64,000 nucleotides of DNA from Tragulus kanchil (GCA_022376925.1 JAIOJX010000025.1:99103608-99167607); one strand, 5' to 3'. Positions 36,641 through 49,337 are shown, numbered from the stretch's first letter. The notes: generated from the letters alone by a model not told the origin. Numbers and translations: made by a program.

Positions 36641-37953
36641 CTCAAGATCATTTAACTATTCATGGTCTCTTGTGGTTCTAAATGAATTGGTGAATTATTT
36701 TTTTTCATTTCTGTAAAAAGTGCTATTAGGATTTTAATAAGGATTGAATCGAACCTCTAAATTGCTTTGAGTATGAACATTGTAACAATATTAAAGCTCC
36801 TTATAAGCAAACATGAATTATTGTCCCATTTGTTTGTCTTCTTTATTTCTTTCACATTTCTTATATACAGAGGCAAGGCAGTGCCAGAAACAGACTAATT
36901 TAGACACTTATCAGTGTTTCCAAAGTAGATTTTTCCTTTTTCTTCTTTCTGTGTTCTGCACATCCCATTTGGCAGATTTTAATATCACATAGCTGACCAA
37001 ACCAGCCCTTGTTATCTCTCTCTTCTAAATACTTTCTATTTATTTCTGTTGTTTGTTTTCACTAGTATTAGTCACTTAATCATACCTCAATCTTTGTTAA
37101 GACTTAAGAAGCTTAGACTTAAATTTTGGCTTGATTTATTCATTAAGTGAACAGTACATTTCTCTTTTCAAATCATATTTTCTGAACATATTTTATATGC
37201 TGGCGAGTGAACCTAGGAATAGAGAATATATTAGGTAAGACACCACTGTGTAGTAACAATTATTTAAGTATTTTATGCATGGACCTACTTGACTAAATTT
37301 GGCCAGATCACACCAATAATCCAAGGCTCTTTGTCTCCATTTTCTGTTGATAAAATGAGGATAATGATATTGTTCTTCTACCTAGAAACAGAGTTAGGAT
37401 GGTAATAGAGTAACAGATAATAAAAAGCACTTTCTAAACCCAAAAGCACTGTGTTGAGCAAATGATTTAGTAGTTCACTGCTCCTCAAGTTTAGTTTTAA
37501 GTAAATATTTTGTTCTTTTATTAGAGTCTAAAAGCTGCTTCTTTATAGTTTCTTCCTGCAAATATTGCCTTTTTTCATGGAGTCACCTGAACACATCTTC
37601 CGTTTTTCTCTACAATTTTGTAAGGTAGCTATATTGGCTTTACTGAATTTTCTTCATGAATATGAATGTTTCAAGTGTGCATATCTTTTTAAAAATTTTA
37701 TATAGAATAACTTTAAATCTCTTGCCATTGGCACTCTTGTCTGTATACCTTCAAGTGTTTTTTTTTTTTTTTAATTAATAGACTTTAATTTTTTCATAGT
37801 AATTTTAGGGCTTATGATATTGAGCAGCAAATTCAGAGAGTTCCCATATATTCACTCTCCTTCTGCACACACTTTAAAGTTCAATTTTTCTATCACATGT
37901 AGTTGTCAAAGCTGGACACATTATCCCAGTTGTGATCAAGAACTTTACTTTTT
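36641..37953 (+). other. Mostly unrecognised, with a weak MIR-like core
   Basis: Around 37310-37480 'gataaaatgaggataatgat' and 'aaaagcactttctaaac' resemble a MIR. T-run at 37760-37773. Nothing else is recognised. Confidence 0.35.
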
Positions 37954-38281
37954 GGGCTTCCCCTGGTGGTCCAGTGGGTAAGGACACCGCCTTGCAGTGC
38001 AAGGGGCGCCGGTTCGAGCCCTGGCCTGGGAAGATCCCACGTGCCGCGGAGCGGCTGGACTGATGTGTTCAATTACCGAGCCAGAGCTCTGGAGCGCATG
38101 CGCCTAGAGCCGGTGCTCTGCAACTACAGACGCCACCGCGATGGGAGGCCCATAGGAGCCAAAGAACAAAGACGGATGAACATAGAGAAATGAAAGACCA
38201 ATAGAAGTGTCCCGCCTGCTCCCCTCTCTCCCCAACCCGACCCCCGCCCAAAAATAAATAAATAAATAAATCTTTAAAAAA
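37954..38281 (+). mobile_element. Young CHR-like SINE with perfect target duplication
   Basis: Complete from 'gggcttcccctggtggtcca' to an 'aaataaataaataaat' tail. It is flanked by an exact 15-bp duplication 'aagaactttactttt' (37938-37952 and 38282-38296). The A box region and B box 'ggttcgagccc' are intact and many CpGs remain. The perfect target duplication and CpGs point to recent insertion. Confidence 0.95.
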
Positions 38282-38296
38282 AAGAACTTTACTTTT

Positions 38297-39714
38297 CATA
38301 GAGATTAAGAAGGGATAGGATTCAAATATGGCACACAATGTCTGACTTGTAAAACTGAATGGATGATGCAGTCATTTATTCGTATAGATCTCTGGTTAAA
38401 AAAAGAGAAGAATTGAGACAATAGAGGGTGATTTCCATTGTTGATATATTATATTTGAGGCACCTGTGAATACCCACGGAGACATGTCCATGAGATACTT
38501 GGGTTGGGATGTTGGGACTCTGGGGGAGAAACTTGTGAAAAGGGACAGCATGAAAATGCCTGAAAGAATCTGGTAAAGAGGGAGAACAAAGAAGCTAATA
38601 GAGGACCTACAAAAGGTCATTCAACTGAGGAGATGAATGTTTCAAGAAAAGTCAGATTTTTGTTATGTTTGTTATATTTTATTGCAGAGAGGTCAGAGGA
38701 GTTAAAGGCTCTTTACATTTGATTTGGCTGTGTTGGCTTCAGTAGATTCAGCTGAGCTTTGGCAACTCAGTCTGAGGTGGGTTCAAGAGTTATGGAATGT
38801 GAAGAAGTAGTGGCAGATGGTGGAAATGGTTTTGGAATTTGGGGCTTGAAAAGGAGAACAGAAAACTCAGTGTTTGAAAATATCATGGAAAATCAAGGAG
38901 GTAGAAGTAACATTATGGCTAGAATTTGGGGGGATGCTTGCTGTACTTTTATTATTGATCTTCTATCGCCTAGACTTTTTTGTCTAGCTGCCATACAGTA
39001 TTCTCTGATTCTTTTTTACCCAAAGGTATACTGTTTCTTTGTTTCCCAGTTTCTAATATAAATAACATGCTAATTATTTATATATTGATTATAGGTTTCT
39101 GTTTTGCTCTTTATACATATATTCCATTCTGGTAGTCTGTGGATTTCTGTGATTATCAATAACAATTTCCAGAAATCCTGAAGCCAAGTATATTTCACTA
39201 TATTATGTGTGACATCTGGGATATATTTCAGTTCTATTTATGTTTAGCTCAATCAGTAATATCCACCCTTTGGCAAATACAAAATCCTATGTTGTTATAA
39301 GTTCATTTATATTTTAGATTAATTGAAAATTCTACTCATGGTAAACATGTAAGATTATCAGAGTATATAATGTTAAATAAAAGATTAATTTTTGGATAAT
39401 ATTTATAAATGTACTTTGTGACATGTGTACAACCTTGTAAAAAATAATAAGTAGCTTAATGTTAAGCTGGCCAATATAAAAAATATTCAACATAGTAAAA
39501 AATTAAATGTGTTCTCTATATCCAGTGTTTTATTATTGGGGAAGTTAAACTTTATTGTTTTCATACTGTGGCTGAATTATAAAAATACAGAAGTCAGTAG
39601 CACAATATAAGTTTCTAATACTATGTTGTTTGGTTCAAGAAAAATATTTTCTTCAAATAATAAGAATAATATTAATTGTGATAATACTATAACGAGGGTG
39701 CCCATACTATAGTC
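38297..39714. other. No recognisable feature
   Basis: AT-rich, apparently unique. ORFs at 38396-38620 (minus) and 38759-39061 (plus) do not resemble a known protein. Confidence 0.4.
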
Positions 39715-39915
39715 TTAAGACTGAAGCCAGATAGAACAGTCTGTGTTTAAAACCTGGCTTTGTCATTTATGAGCTGAGTGACCTTAGGCAAATACTAAAC
39801 TGTCGATTTTTGTATCTATAATAAAAGTTAATAATGGTATGTCATATCATGGGAAGTTGTGAGTTTTTATTAGATTAATATGTTAAATGATCATAACAGT
39901 AGTTGAACATATTGT
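39715..39915 (+). mobile_element. MIR SINE relic
   Basis: 'gtttaaaacctggctttgtc', 'gagctgagtgaccttaggca' and 'aaaagttaataatggtatg' follow the MIR consensus order. Confidence 0.75.
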
Positions 39916-41245
39916 GTCCTGTAATTGTTTGCTAGCATCATGATTCATTTGTATCTATCCCCAGCTCTTTTCAGTGTGCCTGCCATTAGATGAATATCAG
40001 TGGCAGTTACATTTTATTCTTTCATAGTGCTATTCTCATGATAGGTAGCTCAAACTTAGGTTTAGATGGTGGAACTGTTCTACAAATTGATGCAGTTAAA
40101 TTGATGATAGAGTTAAGAGGACTAAATCCTCTTGAAAACCTTTGTTTAGTATATTGACAGTTATGGTCACTTTAATATTTTTCTTACTCTTCTTTCTAAG
40201 GACTCAGTCAAAGTTCTTTGAGTATGTAATATGTATCAAATACTGTACTATTATTTTAATGCTTAGGAGAGGTACAGATGTTTCCTTTAGGCAGATTATA
40301 CACTGGAGGGCAAGAGTTGTATCAAATAATAAGTAATGCAAAGAAAAATTACAGTAATATCAGACTATAAAAGAGAATTTTTTCCTGGTACTGAGTTGCA
40401 AAAGCCACCCAACCTGAAGTGCTATAGTGACCTGAGATCAAAGAATGAAAACATTAGCTATCTGAGGAGGAAAAGTACCAGGTGAACAGCGCATTGTATG
40501 GGAGTTACATGATGTGTGTGTTGACTGTAGAGAAACAGAGATGTGAAGTGATGCTTGGGCTAAAAGCCAAGCCAGAACTCCTAGAACTCAGAGTTCCTGT
40601 TTAAGCATTTTGACTTGATGTACTCAGTCTTTATCTTTGTGTTTTCTTTCCCTTGCTAGCATGAAGTTAAATTACTAGGGCTATATTTTTAATGAAGAGA
40701 TTCACTGTAACATTCTATACCTTTGAAGTGTATGAATTTGATTTAAAAAGCATGCTTACAAATTCTCTAAATTGTATTTTGATGATTCCTTTGGCTACTC
40801 TGGAAAACACTGAATGGGAAATCTAAATATAGACAAAGCAGATAGGAGGCAATTTAGTAATGCAGGAGAAAGATATATTGCATTTTGGCTTAGAAGGATG
40901 ACTCTTGGAATAAAAAGTAGATAATTTTAGAAACTTTACAGAAACATTTGTAAAACTTGGCAATTGATTGATAGAAAAAGAGATGAGTGTGCTAAGGTTC
41001 TTTTATTTCTGGTTTGAGCATATGAAGTGTGAAATATAGGATGAGGTACAGGTTTGGATATGGGGAATATTATAAGTTTAGCATTAAGGTTATATTTTTT
41101 TTCTTCAAATTAGATCTGGACTACTGTGGAACAAATGAAATGTTGTGATGAGTATATGATTATGGAATGCAGAAGAAAACTCTCAATTGCCATATAAGGC
41201 TATAAGTCATAGAAATAACGGTGGGAATTGAAGCTATAGAATCAG
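39916..41245. other. No recognisable feature
   Basis: AT-rich sequence without convincing repeat or gene. Confidence 0.4.
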
Positions 41246-41492
41246 ATCAGGGGACTTCCCTGAGGGTCCAGTTGTTGACAATCTGTCTTTCAGTGTGGGG
41301 AATACAGGTTTGATTCTTGATCGGGGAACTAAGGTCTCACATGCCACAGGGCAGCTAAGCCCACATACCACAACTAGAAAGGCCCACACGTGGCAACTAA
41401 GACCCAGTGCATTATGGGTTATTATGGAGGAAAGAATATGGAATAACAAAGAAGGGCACATAGGAGCACCTAGTGCCCGAAAAAAATAAAGC
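41246..41492 (+). mobile_element. CHR-type SINE, older subfamily
   Basis: It runs from 'ggggacttccctgagggtcc' through 'gatcggggaactaaggtctc' and 'gcagctaagcccacatacca' to an A-rich end. The 'ggggaactaag' module marks the CHR-2-like group. The family differs from the SINE at 37954. Confidence 0.8.
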
Positions 41493-41710
41493 CAACATTT
41501 AACAATCAGTTAAAAGGGGAGGAGCTAGTAAAGGTCAAGAGAGAAAAATGGGAATGTGGTGCCTTCACTAACTAGGAAAGAGTGTGAAGAGTGAGAAAGG
41601 AGGGAATGGACCCACCAGGTGGAATACTGTTAGGTTAAACAAAATGAGAGCTAACTATGTTTCATTAGACTTAGTAAAATGGATATTGAGGCCACACTAA
41701 CCAGTGAGAA
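41493..41710. other. No recognisable feature
   Basis: Purine-rich unique sequence. Confidence 0.35.
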
Positions 41711-42064
41711 TGTTGGTGAAATCAAATCCTTGAGAAACCAAGCACCATACTCAGAGGGTTGAAGAACTCAGGTTTATTACACCAGTGGTCCCAGACGAGC
41801 TAGTGTGCAGAAATCCTGGGCCCTGGGCTCAGGGTGAGCTGTTCTTTTATAGGATTACATATGTATGCAAGTACAGTTGGTGAACTTTGCTTGGGTACAT
41901 TAAAATCAGCAGCTACAGAACACAGAAGTTGCTAGGTGTTACAGTACAGGGTGTGGGCAGTCACAGAGCACAAGAGTTGTTAAGAGTTACAGGTAAGATT
42001 AATGACCCATAGAATCAGGAGCAGAACATTCTGGCTTTATCAGAACAATGGTTTCAGCGTCACA
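41711..42064 (-). mobile_element. Solo LTR of an endogenous retrovirus
   Basis: On the minus strand it opens TGTGACGCTG, has 'cctataaaagaac' (TATA) followed by 'gtgtaataaacctgag' (polyadenylation signal), and closes 'tttcaccaaca'. I do not find a clear target duplication, so the ends may be a few bases off. Not related by eye to the LTR at 7542. Confidence 0.65.
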
Positions 42065-42088
42065 GGCATATTTCATGGAAGCAAAAGG

Positions 42089-44279
42089 AACTTTACAGTT
42101 AATCATTATTGAGCATGAGACTCAGTTTCCTTTTTCAAGAAGACATTAGGTCCAGTGGTCAGAGTAGAAGAAATGTTAGAATCTAAAGCAGGAAGTGAGC
42201 AAAGAAAGAGTAAACAACTCATTGGATATTTGACTTTGGGGAAAAAAAGAGCAAATATGAGTGTCCAGAAGAGGTAAGAGAATTCAGAGAGCATCTATTT
42301 GTTTTTATTTTTGTTGTAAGATGGGAGGTAAGATTTGCCCACTTATTGAAAAAGTCAGTATGGAGAGAGTGGACTAAAGGTAGGGGAGAAAGTTTGTAAT
42401 AGAGATCTCCAGGGTCTTGGGAAGGTAAGAAGAATGCAGAACTCAGAAGAAAAGGAAAAGGTGCTATATAGAAGCAAACTGATTCATAGATTCAGATGGT
42501 GGACATTCAGGCGGTTTCTACACCTATTCATTTCCTTGGTAAGTAGAAGGCAGTGTCTGTAGAATATGAGGAAGGCCAGTGGAGTGGGGAACCAGGACTT
42601 GGAGAACAGTTGAGATTTTCAGAGCAGGAGAACCAGAGAATGAGAACTGACCAGACAGGCATGTGAATTTCCACACACTGGTAAATCCTACTTGGAGGTG
42701 GTGACCATACCCTTCTATGGCATGCTAGCTCACTTGGAGGTTGTTCCATGAGCACTCAGCAACAGAGATTGATACAGAGAGTAGATGGGCAGTTGAATTC
42801 ATTCATCATTAGGAATTTTAGAACATAGGCAATAAAAACTTCAAAGTGTGAAAGTTCAGGTTATTGATGAAGGAAGATATGGTTGCAAGGATGAACCACT
42901 GAATCCAAGCTGGGTGGGCTTCATCTTCATCATTATCATCTTCCAAATAAATACGGAATTGAAGTCAGAAGTGCTTGGGGAAAAGGAAGAAAGAAGACAG
43001 CTGGATAGTAAAGGGTGCAGGATTCTCCTATCTTATCATCTCTATATACCATAAAGACACTGCGTTCGAAAGAACATTGTATCTCCATCCATTTCTTAGG
43101 AAGAATTCTAGTTAATTATGTTGGTCAGAGAGAGGCACTTGTTGAAACAAGCTTGCTAACAAGCCATAATTCTATACCTCAAAACTTTACAGTTAATCAT
43201 TATTGAGCATGAGACTCAGTTTCCTTTTTCAAGAAGACATTAGGTCCAGTGGTCAGAGTAGAAGAAATGTTAGAATCTAAAGCAGGAAGTGAGCAAAGAA
43301 AGAGTAAACAACTCATTGGATATTTGACTTTGGGGAAAAAAAGAGCAAATATGAGTGTCCAGAAGAGGTAAGAGAATTCAGAGAGCATCTATTTGTTTTT
43401 ATTTTTGTTGTAAGATGGGAGGTAAGATTTGCCCACTTATAGAAAAAGTCAGTATGGAGAGAGTGGACTAAAGGTAGGGGAGAAAGTTTGTAATAGAGAT
43501 CTCCAGGGTCTTGGGAAGGTAAGAAGAATGCAGAACTCAGAAGAAAAGGAAAAGGTGCTATATAGAAGCAAACTGATTCATAGATTCAGATGGTGGACAT
43601 TCAGGCGGTTTCTACACCTATTCATTTCCTTGGTAAGTAGAAGGCAGTGTCTGTAGAATATGAGGAAGGCCAGTGGAGTGGGGAACCAGGACTTGGAGAA
43701 CAGTTGAGATTTTCAGAGCAGGAGAACCAGAGAATGAGAACTGACCAGACAGGCATGTGAATTTCCACACACTGGTAAATCCTACTTGGAGGTGGTGACC
43801 ATACCCTTCTATGGCATGCTAGCTCACTTGGAGGTTGTTCCATGAGCACTCAGCAACAGAGATTGATACAGAGAGTAGATGGGCAGTTGAATTCATTCAT
43901 CATTAGGAATTTTAGAACATAGGCAATAAAAACTTCAAAGTGTGAAAGTTCAGGTTATTGATGAAGGAAGATATGGTTGCAAGGATGAACCACTGAATCC
44001 AAGCTGGGTGGGCTTCATCTTCATCATTATCATCTTCCAAATAAATACGGAATTGAAGTCAGAAGTGCTTGGGGAAAAGGAAGAAAGAAGACAGCTGGAT
44101 AGTAAAGGGTGCAGGATTCTCCTATCTTATCATCTCTATATACCATAAAGACACTGCGTTCGAAAGAACATTGTATCTCCATCCATTTCTTAGGAAGAAT
44201 TCTAGTTAATTATGTTGGTCAGAGAGAGGCACTTGTTGAAACAAGCTTTGCTAACAAGCCATAATTCTATACCTCAAAA
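42089..44279. repeat. Near-identical direct duplication, unit 1094 bp (D12)
   Basis: Copy 1 is 42089-43184 and copy 2 is 43185-44279, no filler. Differences: T/A in 'cttattgaaaaag' versus 'cttatagaaaaag' and one T in 'aagcttgct' versus 'aagctttgct'. The contents have no recognised family; the short ORFs appear in both copies. Confidence 0.93.
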
Positions 44280-44674
44280 TCCAGAGCCCATCTGGCTGAT
44301 TCCTTTGTGATCACCCAATTTTCTGGCTATCTCCTCCATTGACTTCTCCTCCTGTTTGACAAATGCGATCACACATCATGTTTCTGGGAGCGAGGCAGAG
44401 CTGAAAGGGACAGCTCTTCAGTTGAGAAGATCTTCTCTCTGCAGGCTCTCTCCAGCCTGCTCCATCCAGCAAACCTGCACCCTCATTCATGCAAATGGGT
44501 TGTGGGTCCCCTTCACAGACCAGCTCCGTGACATCTCTGCAAACATACCTGTAGGAGAGGTACACTGTCTAGATTGAGAGTGGAAGTTAAAGGATTCCTT
44601 TTAGTCTCAAGTCTAAATAAAAGTATGTTCTCCCATCTGATATAATGGAGAGATTTAGAATGGATTTGTTGTCT
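44280..44674. other. GC-richer unrecognised segment
   Basis: Positions 44290-44570 are richer in GC than the surroundings, with open frames on both strands (73 and 84 residues). I recognise neither protein nor repeat family. Confidence 0.35.
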
Positions 44675-44845
44675 GCACTGGATCTTTAAGTCTTTGGCCA
44701 GGTTACTTAAGCTCTGGAGATCTCATCTAAAAGTGGAACATGAATAACACCTATCTCAGTTTGATAGTGAAGACTAAACAAGTTAGTACATGTAAAACAT
44801 CTACCCAGGTCCTGAGGTACCATATTTAATAAATATTAGTTTTCA
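44675..44845 (+). mobile_element. MIR SINE relic
   Basis: 'ccaggttacttaagctctgg', 'catgaataacacctatctca' and 'gttagtacatgtaaaacatc' match the 3' half of MIR. Confidence 0.65.
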
Positions 44846-45346
44846 AAACTAAACTTTATCAGTGGGCTAAATGTTATTCTAGGAGATGCTTAGATTTATT
44901 TTGAATTTAAACTTTTAAAAAATTTTTTAAATGCTTGTTTTCCTGGTTTTCTCATTTGATTGGTGATATTACAGTATGTGCCTCTTTTTAACTCTGGAGG
45001 GAAAGAGGGAGAAGTGGGAAGCTGGGGACACTCCGTCTTGAAGAAGAGAGAAACAACAAACCTGCACAGGGTAACTGAGAGGATAAAAGAGAGAAGCAGG
45101 AAGGTGGGCCCTGAAAGATGGGAACTGTAAATAAGTAAATGCTTAGACTCATGCTGTTGGGAGGATGTGGAATATAAAATTTGAGTAGAGGCTCATAAGG
45201 CTCCAAAGGCTTACATCTGACCCCAACACTAATTATCACTGCATCTGAGAAAACTGAGTAACACTTATTGCTTAAGTCAGAAGTGAAAACTAAACTTATC
45301 TCTATAAAACTTGAAATTATTTGTTGTATATATAATATATCACAGG
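44846..45346. other. No recognisable feature
   Basis: Unremarkable sequence. The minus-strand ORF at 44988-45239 is not recognisable. Confidence 0.4.
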
Positions 45347-45553
45347 GCGTGTGTGCTAAGTCACTTCAGTTGTGTCCCATTCTTTGTGACCCTATGGATT
45401 GCAGCTGTCTAGGCTCATGTGGCCATGGGATTCTCCAGGCAAGAATACTGGAGTGGATTGCCCTACCCTCCTCCAGGGGACCTTCCAACCCACATCTCTT
45501 ATGTCTCCTGCATTAGGAGGCATGTCCTTTACCACTGACATCATCTGGAAAGC
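45347..45553 (-). mobile_element. Bov-tA SINE
   Basis: Complement of Bov-tA from 'gtgtgctaagtcacttcag' to 'tcatctggaaagc', including 'gattctccaggcaagaatac'. Confidence 0.9.
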
Positions 45554-45679
45554 ACAATTTATTATGGTATAACTAGCTATATTTCTTAGCTAAAACAGGA
45601 GAAAAGATACGAAACCAGTACTAAGTCTGTTTCTTGTTTAAATATTGGTATTGAAATATTTCATATTTGTTAATTGTTT

Positions 45680-46010
45680 TTTTTTTTTTTAAGATTTATT
45701 TATTTATTTATTTTGGGCGGGGATCGGGTTGGGGAGGGAGGGGACTGGACGGGCCACTTCTATTGGTCTTTCATTTCTCTATTTTCATCCATCTTTGTTC
45801 TTTGGCTCCTGCGGGCCTCCCATTGCGGTGACATCTGTTGTCGCAGAGCGCCAGCTCTGGGCGCATGCGCTCCAGAGCTCCGGTTCGGTGATTGGACACA
45901 TCAGTCCAGCCGCTCCGCGGCACGTGGGATCTTCCCAGGCCAGGGATCAAACTGGCGCCCCTTGCACTGCAAGGCGGTGTCCTTACCCACTGGTCCACCA
46001 GGGGAAGCCC
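45680..46010 (-). mobile_element. CHR-like SINE
   Basis: Same family as 37954, minus strand, with tail 'tttatttatttattttggg'. Flanks 'taattgtttttt' and 'taattggttttt' look like the target duplication. ORFs on both strands here (up to 133 residues) are SINE by-products. Confidence 0.92.
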
Positions 46011-46276
46011 TAATTGGTTTTTATTATTATTACTGCAGAGCATTTTTAGTTATCTGTATTCAGTTTCAACACTGAATATGTACTACTTATCTAATTTAAG
46101 AAATGAAAGTAATTTGTTATTATCTTTATACTGAGGAAAAAACTACCTGTTTATGGTGATTAATATGGAATCTTAGCTTTAGCAAATTTATTACCCACTT
46201 GATTCACTCCATCCTTCCATACTTTCTACCCTGCACATTTCTTCTTGAGCAGCCATTCAGCACATACTGGTTTATC
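46011..46276. other. No recognisable feature
   Basis: Short AT-rich spacer before the LTR. Confidence 0.4.
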
Positions 46277-46980
46277 TGTTACTGAAAGGGTTCTACCCCT
46301 ATGTGCGACTTAAACCCAGGACCCAGACCTAATCAAACCCTGCTTGGGACTTGAACCCACATGGCCAGGGCTTAACCCCAGCTAAAATCCCGTTTGGGAC
46401 TTGAACCCACATAGCTGGGACTTGACCCAGCCACAACTCTGTTTGGGACTTGAACCCACATGGCTGGGACTTGAACCTGGCCAAAACCCTATTTGGGACT
46501 TGAACCCACATGGCCGGGGTTGGAACCCAGCCAAAACCCTAGCAATCAAACTCTCTCACCCAACGTCTGGACCCACTGAGGCTCAGGTTCTTCATGTCTC
46601 TTTGCAGAGAAGAATTCAGTGAGAGACAAAGTGATTAGTAAGAAATGGATTTATTCAGATTCAGAGAAAGCACACTCCACAGACCAAGTGTGGACCATCA
46701 TAGAGCGAATCCCGCGGTGGCCCAGAAAACATGGCATTCTTAGCTTTTATGGGCTGGGTAATTCCATATGCTAATGAGTGGGAGGATTACTCCAGCTTTT
46801 TTAGGGAAGGGACAGAACTGTCATGGTGCCTCTGAGTGTGTCATTTAGCTTACTGACTGAGGATCAAGGTCTGGTCTGCCATCTTGGACCCATTTGATTC
46901 TAATGGGTTTATGCTGTGTCCTTTGGCTATGTCATTCTTTCAAAAATTGTGCTCTGCCCCTTTCCCTCATAATCCTTACA
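46277..46980 (-). mobile_element. Solo LTR with internal minisatellite
   Basis: On the minus strand it starts TGTAAGGATTATGAGGGAA, has a 'cataaaagctaagaatg' TATA-like block and an 'gaataaatccatttc' polyadenylation block, and closes 'ctttcagtaaca'. The part beyond the polyadenylation site (R-U5 side) carries the 50-bp tandem repeat listed separately. No retroviral genes are attached. No clear target duplication. Confidence 0.7.
46341..46545 (-). repeat. About 50-bp minisatellite, four units, B-box-like motif
   Basis: The block 'gggacttgaaccca' recurs at 46346, 46396, 46445 and 46495, a spacing of 49-50 bp. A weaker half-unit ('gctgggacttga') lies about 21 bp after some of them. On the minus strand each unit reads 'tgggttcaagtccc', close to the tRNA B-box consensus GGTTCGANTCC. 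Confidence 0.9.
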
Positions 46981-47194
46981 TTACTGGGTTGATATACCAC
47001 AAGAATGCAAATGGGATTCTGGAACTGAGAGGTCAAAGGTTACTTAGTCTTTGCCGATCAAAAATAAATACCATTTCTCATCATAGTTCCTCAGTTCTTC
47101 TAGGTAAAATGAGGACAATAGCACTGATCCATTTTCACAGTCTTGATTAAAAAAAAAATTAAACGCCTACATGAAAAGATGTTCATATTTTTTT
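46981..47194. other. No recognisable feature
   Basis: Short AT-rich spacer between the LTR and duplication D13. Confidence 0.35.
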
Positions 47195-49337
47195 AAGCTT
47201 TTAAATAAAGATTTAAATGTGGAAAAGTTATAAGAGAACATATTATTGAAGTTGAAACCTGGTAAAGGATTTGACTTGGAGATACATTTTTAGTTTTAAA
47301 ACAAGAAAATATTGAGACTGAAAAAGGGAATACAAGTAGAACTACTATGTAAGCATGGAATAGTCTAGGAATATAAGATGGATATTGATCCTACAAAAGT
47401 ATTTGTTCATATAAAATGTTTTTCTTAGATATATTTTAATTATAATGGATTTAATAATTTTTCACAGTGAATTCCATTTAAATCTAAAATATATTGTCTT
47501 ACACATATATAGATTTTGTAAAAATGGTTGAACTTGTTAAATTGAAGCCTATCTATATTTCATCTTTGGGAGCTAAATAATGCACAACTGGAAAACTGGA
47601 GAAACCATTGTAATTTAAAATAGAGCTATCCCATACATTTTTGCTTAAATGGACTCAGGAAATACAAACAAGTACCACTTAATACAAAAGTGTGTAAGTG
47701 GTTAAGTATATTAATGTAGATATGCAATGATGCAGTACTCCTATTTTGACATAACATGGGTCTTTGCATTGCATCATGTATTAAAATGTCATTGGAAACC
47801 ACACAGCAGTTTCCACAAGTTTCCACTGGAGACAATGTTCCAAGAAGCTATTGACCTTTACTTTTTTGAACCTTTGTTGTTGGGACATTGGTTTCTGGAT
47901 TGCTACTCTGTTAGCGTGATGAGCTAATTGACCTAGCAGGACTCCTTACAGAATAGCAGCTTCTGCTCAGTTTGTCAGGAGTACAGTTTGTTGTTTCATT
48001 TCTTCTTCTAGTCCCATTGGGGCAGTTGAATTGTGAAAAGAGCACCTACTGGGAGCATTCTGTGCTCATGACTGAATCAGTAACTTTACTTATTTATTTG
48101 GTACTATCTTAATTAGCAAAGAAAGAAGGACTTTATTAGGTGAGCTAGCGCTGTGGTTTTGATACAGATAGGTGCTGATAGCAATCCACGTGATTCACAG
48201 AACTGTCTCAAAGTCACAGCGTCTTGCAGGTACAAAGCTGATTTGAATTGTTAACCTGGATTATAAGCATGTTAAAGCTTTTAAATAAAGATTTTAATGT
48301 GGAAAAGTTATAAGAGAACATATTATTGAAGTTGAAACCTGGTAAAGGATTTGACTTGGAGATACATTTTTAGTTTTAAAACAAGAAAATATTGAGACTG
48401 AAAAAGGGAATACAAGTAGAACTACTATGTAAGCATGGAATAGTCTAGGAATATAAGATGGATATTGATCCTACAAAAGTATTTGTTCATATAAAATGTT
48501 TTTCTTAGATATATTTTAATTATAATGGATTTAATAATTTTTCACAGTGAATTCCATTTAAATCTAAAATATATTGTCTTACACATATATAGATTTTGTA
48601 AAAATGGTTGAACTTGTTAAATTGAAGCCTATCTATATTTCATCTTTGGGAGCTAAATAATGCACAACTGGAAAACTGGAGAAACCATTGTAATTTAAAA
48701 TAGAGCTATCCCATACATTTTGCTTAAATGGACTCAGGAAATACAAACAAGTACCACTTAATACAAAAGTGTGTAAGTGGTTAAGTATATTAATGTAGAT
48801 ATGCAATGATGCAGTACTCCTATTTTGACATAACATGGGTCTTTGCATTGCATCATGTATTAAAATGTCATTGGAAACCACACAGCAGTTTCCACAAGTT
48901 TCCACTGGAGACAATGTTCCAAGAAGCTATTGACCTTTACTTTTTTGAACCTTTGTTGTTGGGACATTGGTTTCTGGATTGCTACTCTGTTAGCGTGATG
49001 AGCTAATTGACCTAGCAGGACTCCTTACAGAATAGCAGCTTCTGCTCAGTTTGTCAGGAGTACAGTTTGTTGTTTCATTTCTTCTTCTAGTCCCATTGGG
49101 GCAGTTGAATTGTGAAAAGAGCACCTACTGGGAGCATTCTGTGCTCATGACTGAATCAGTAACTTTACTTATTTATTTGGTACTATCTTAATTAGCAAAG
49201 AAAGAAGGACTTTATTAGGTGAGCTAGCGCTGTGGTTTTGATACAGATAGGTGCTGATAGCAATCCACGTGATTCACAGAACTGTCTCAAAGTCACAGCG
49301 TCTTGCAGGTACAAAGCTGATTTGAATTTTTAACCTG
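47195..49337. repeat. Near-identical direct duplication, unit 1080 bp (D13)
   Basis: Copy 1 is 47195-48258 and copy 2 is 48275-49337, with 16 bp of filler. Differences: 'gatttaaatg' versus 'gattttaatg', one T in 'catttttgc' versus 'cattttgc', and 'gaattgttaacc' versus 'gaatttttaacc'. No repeat family or gene recognised inside. Confidence 0.93.

Noticed and set aside
45674..46075. 133-residue plus-strand open frame
   Set aside because: SINE-derived, as above; no start context or family.
46341..46545. CRISPR-like array
   Set aside because: Unit of ~50 bp with similar spacer sequences in a mammalian LTR; a minisatellite, not repeats with unique spacers.
46341..46545. Tandem tRNA genes
   Set aside because: Only B-box-like motifs are present. 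No acceptor stems, A boxes or cloverleaf can be drawn.
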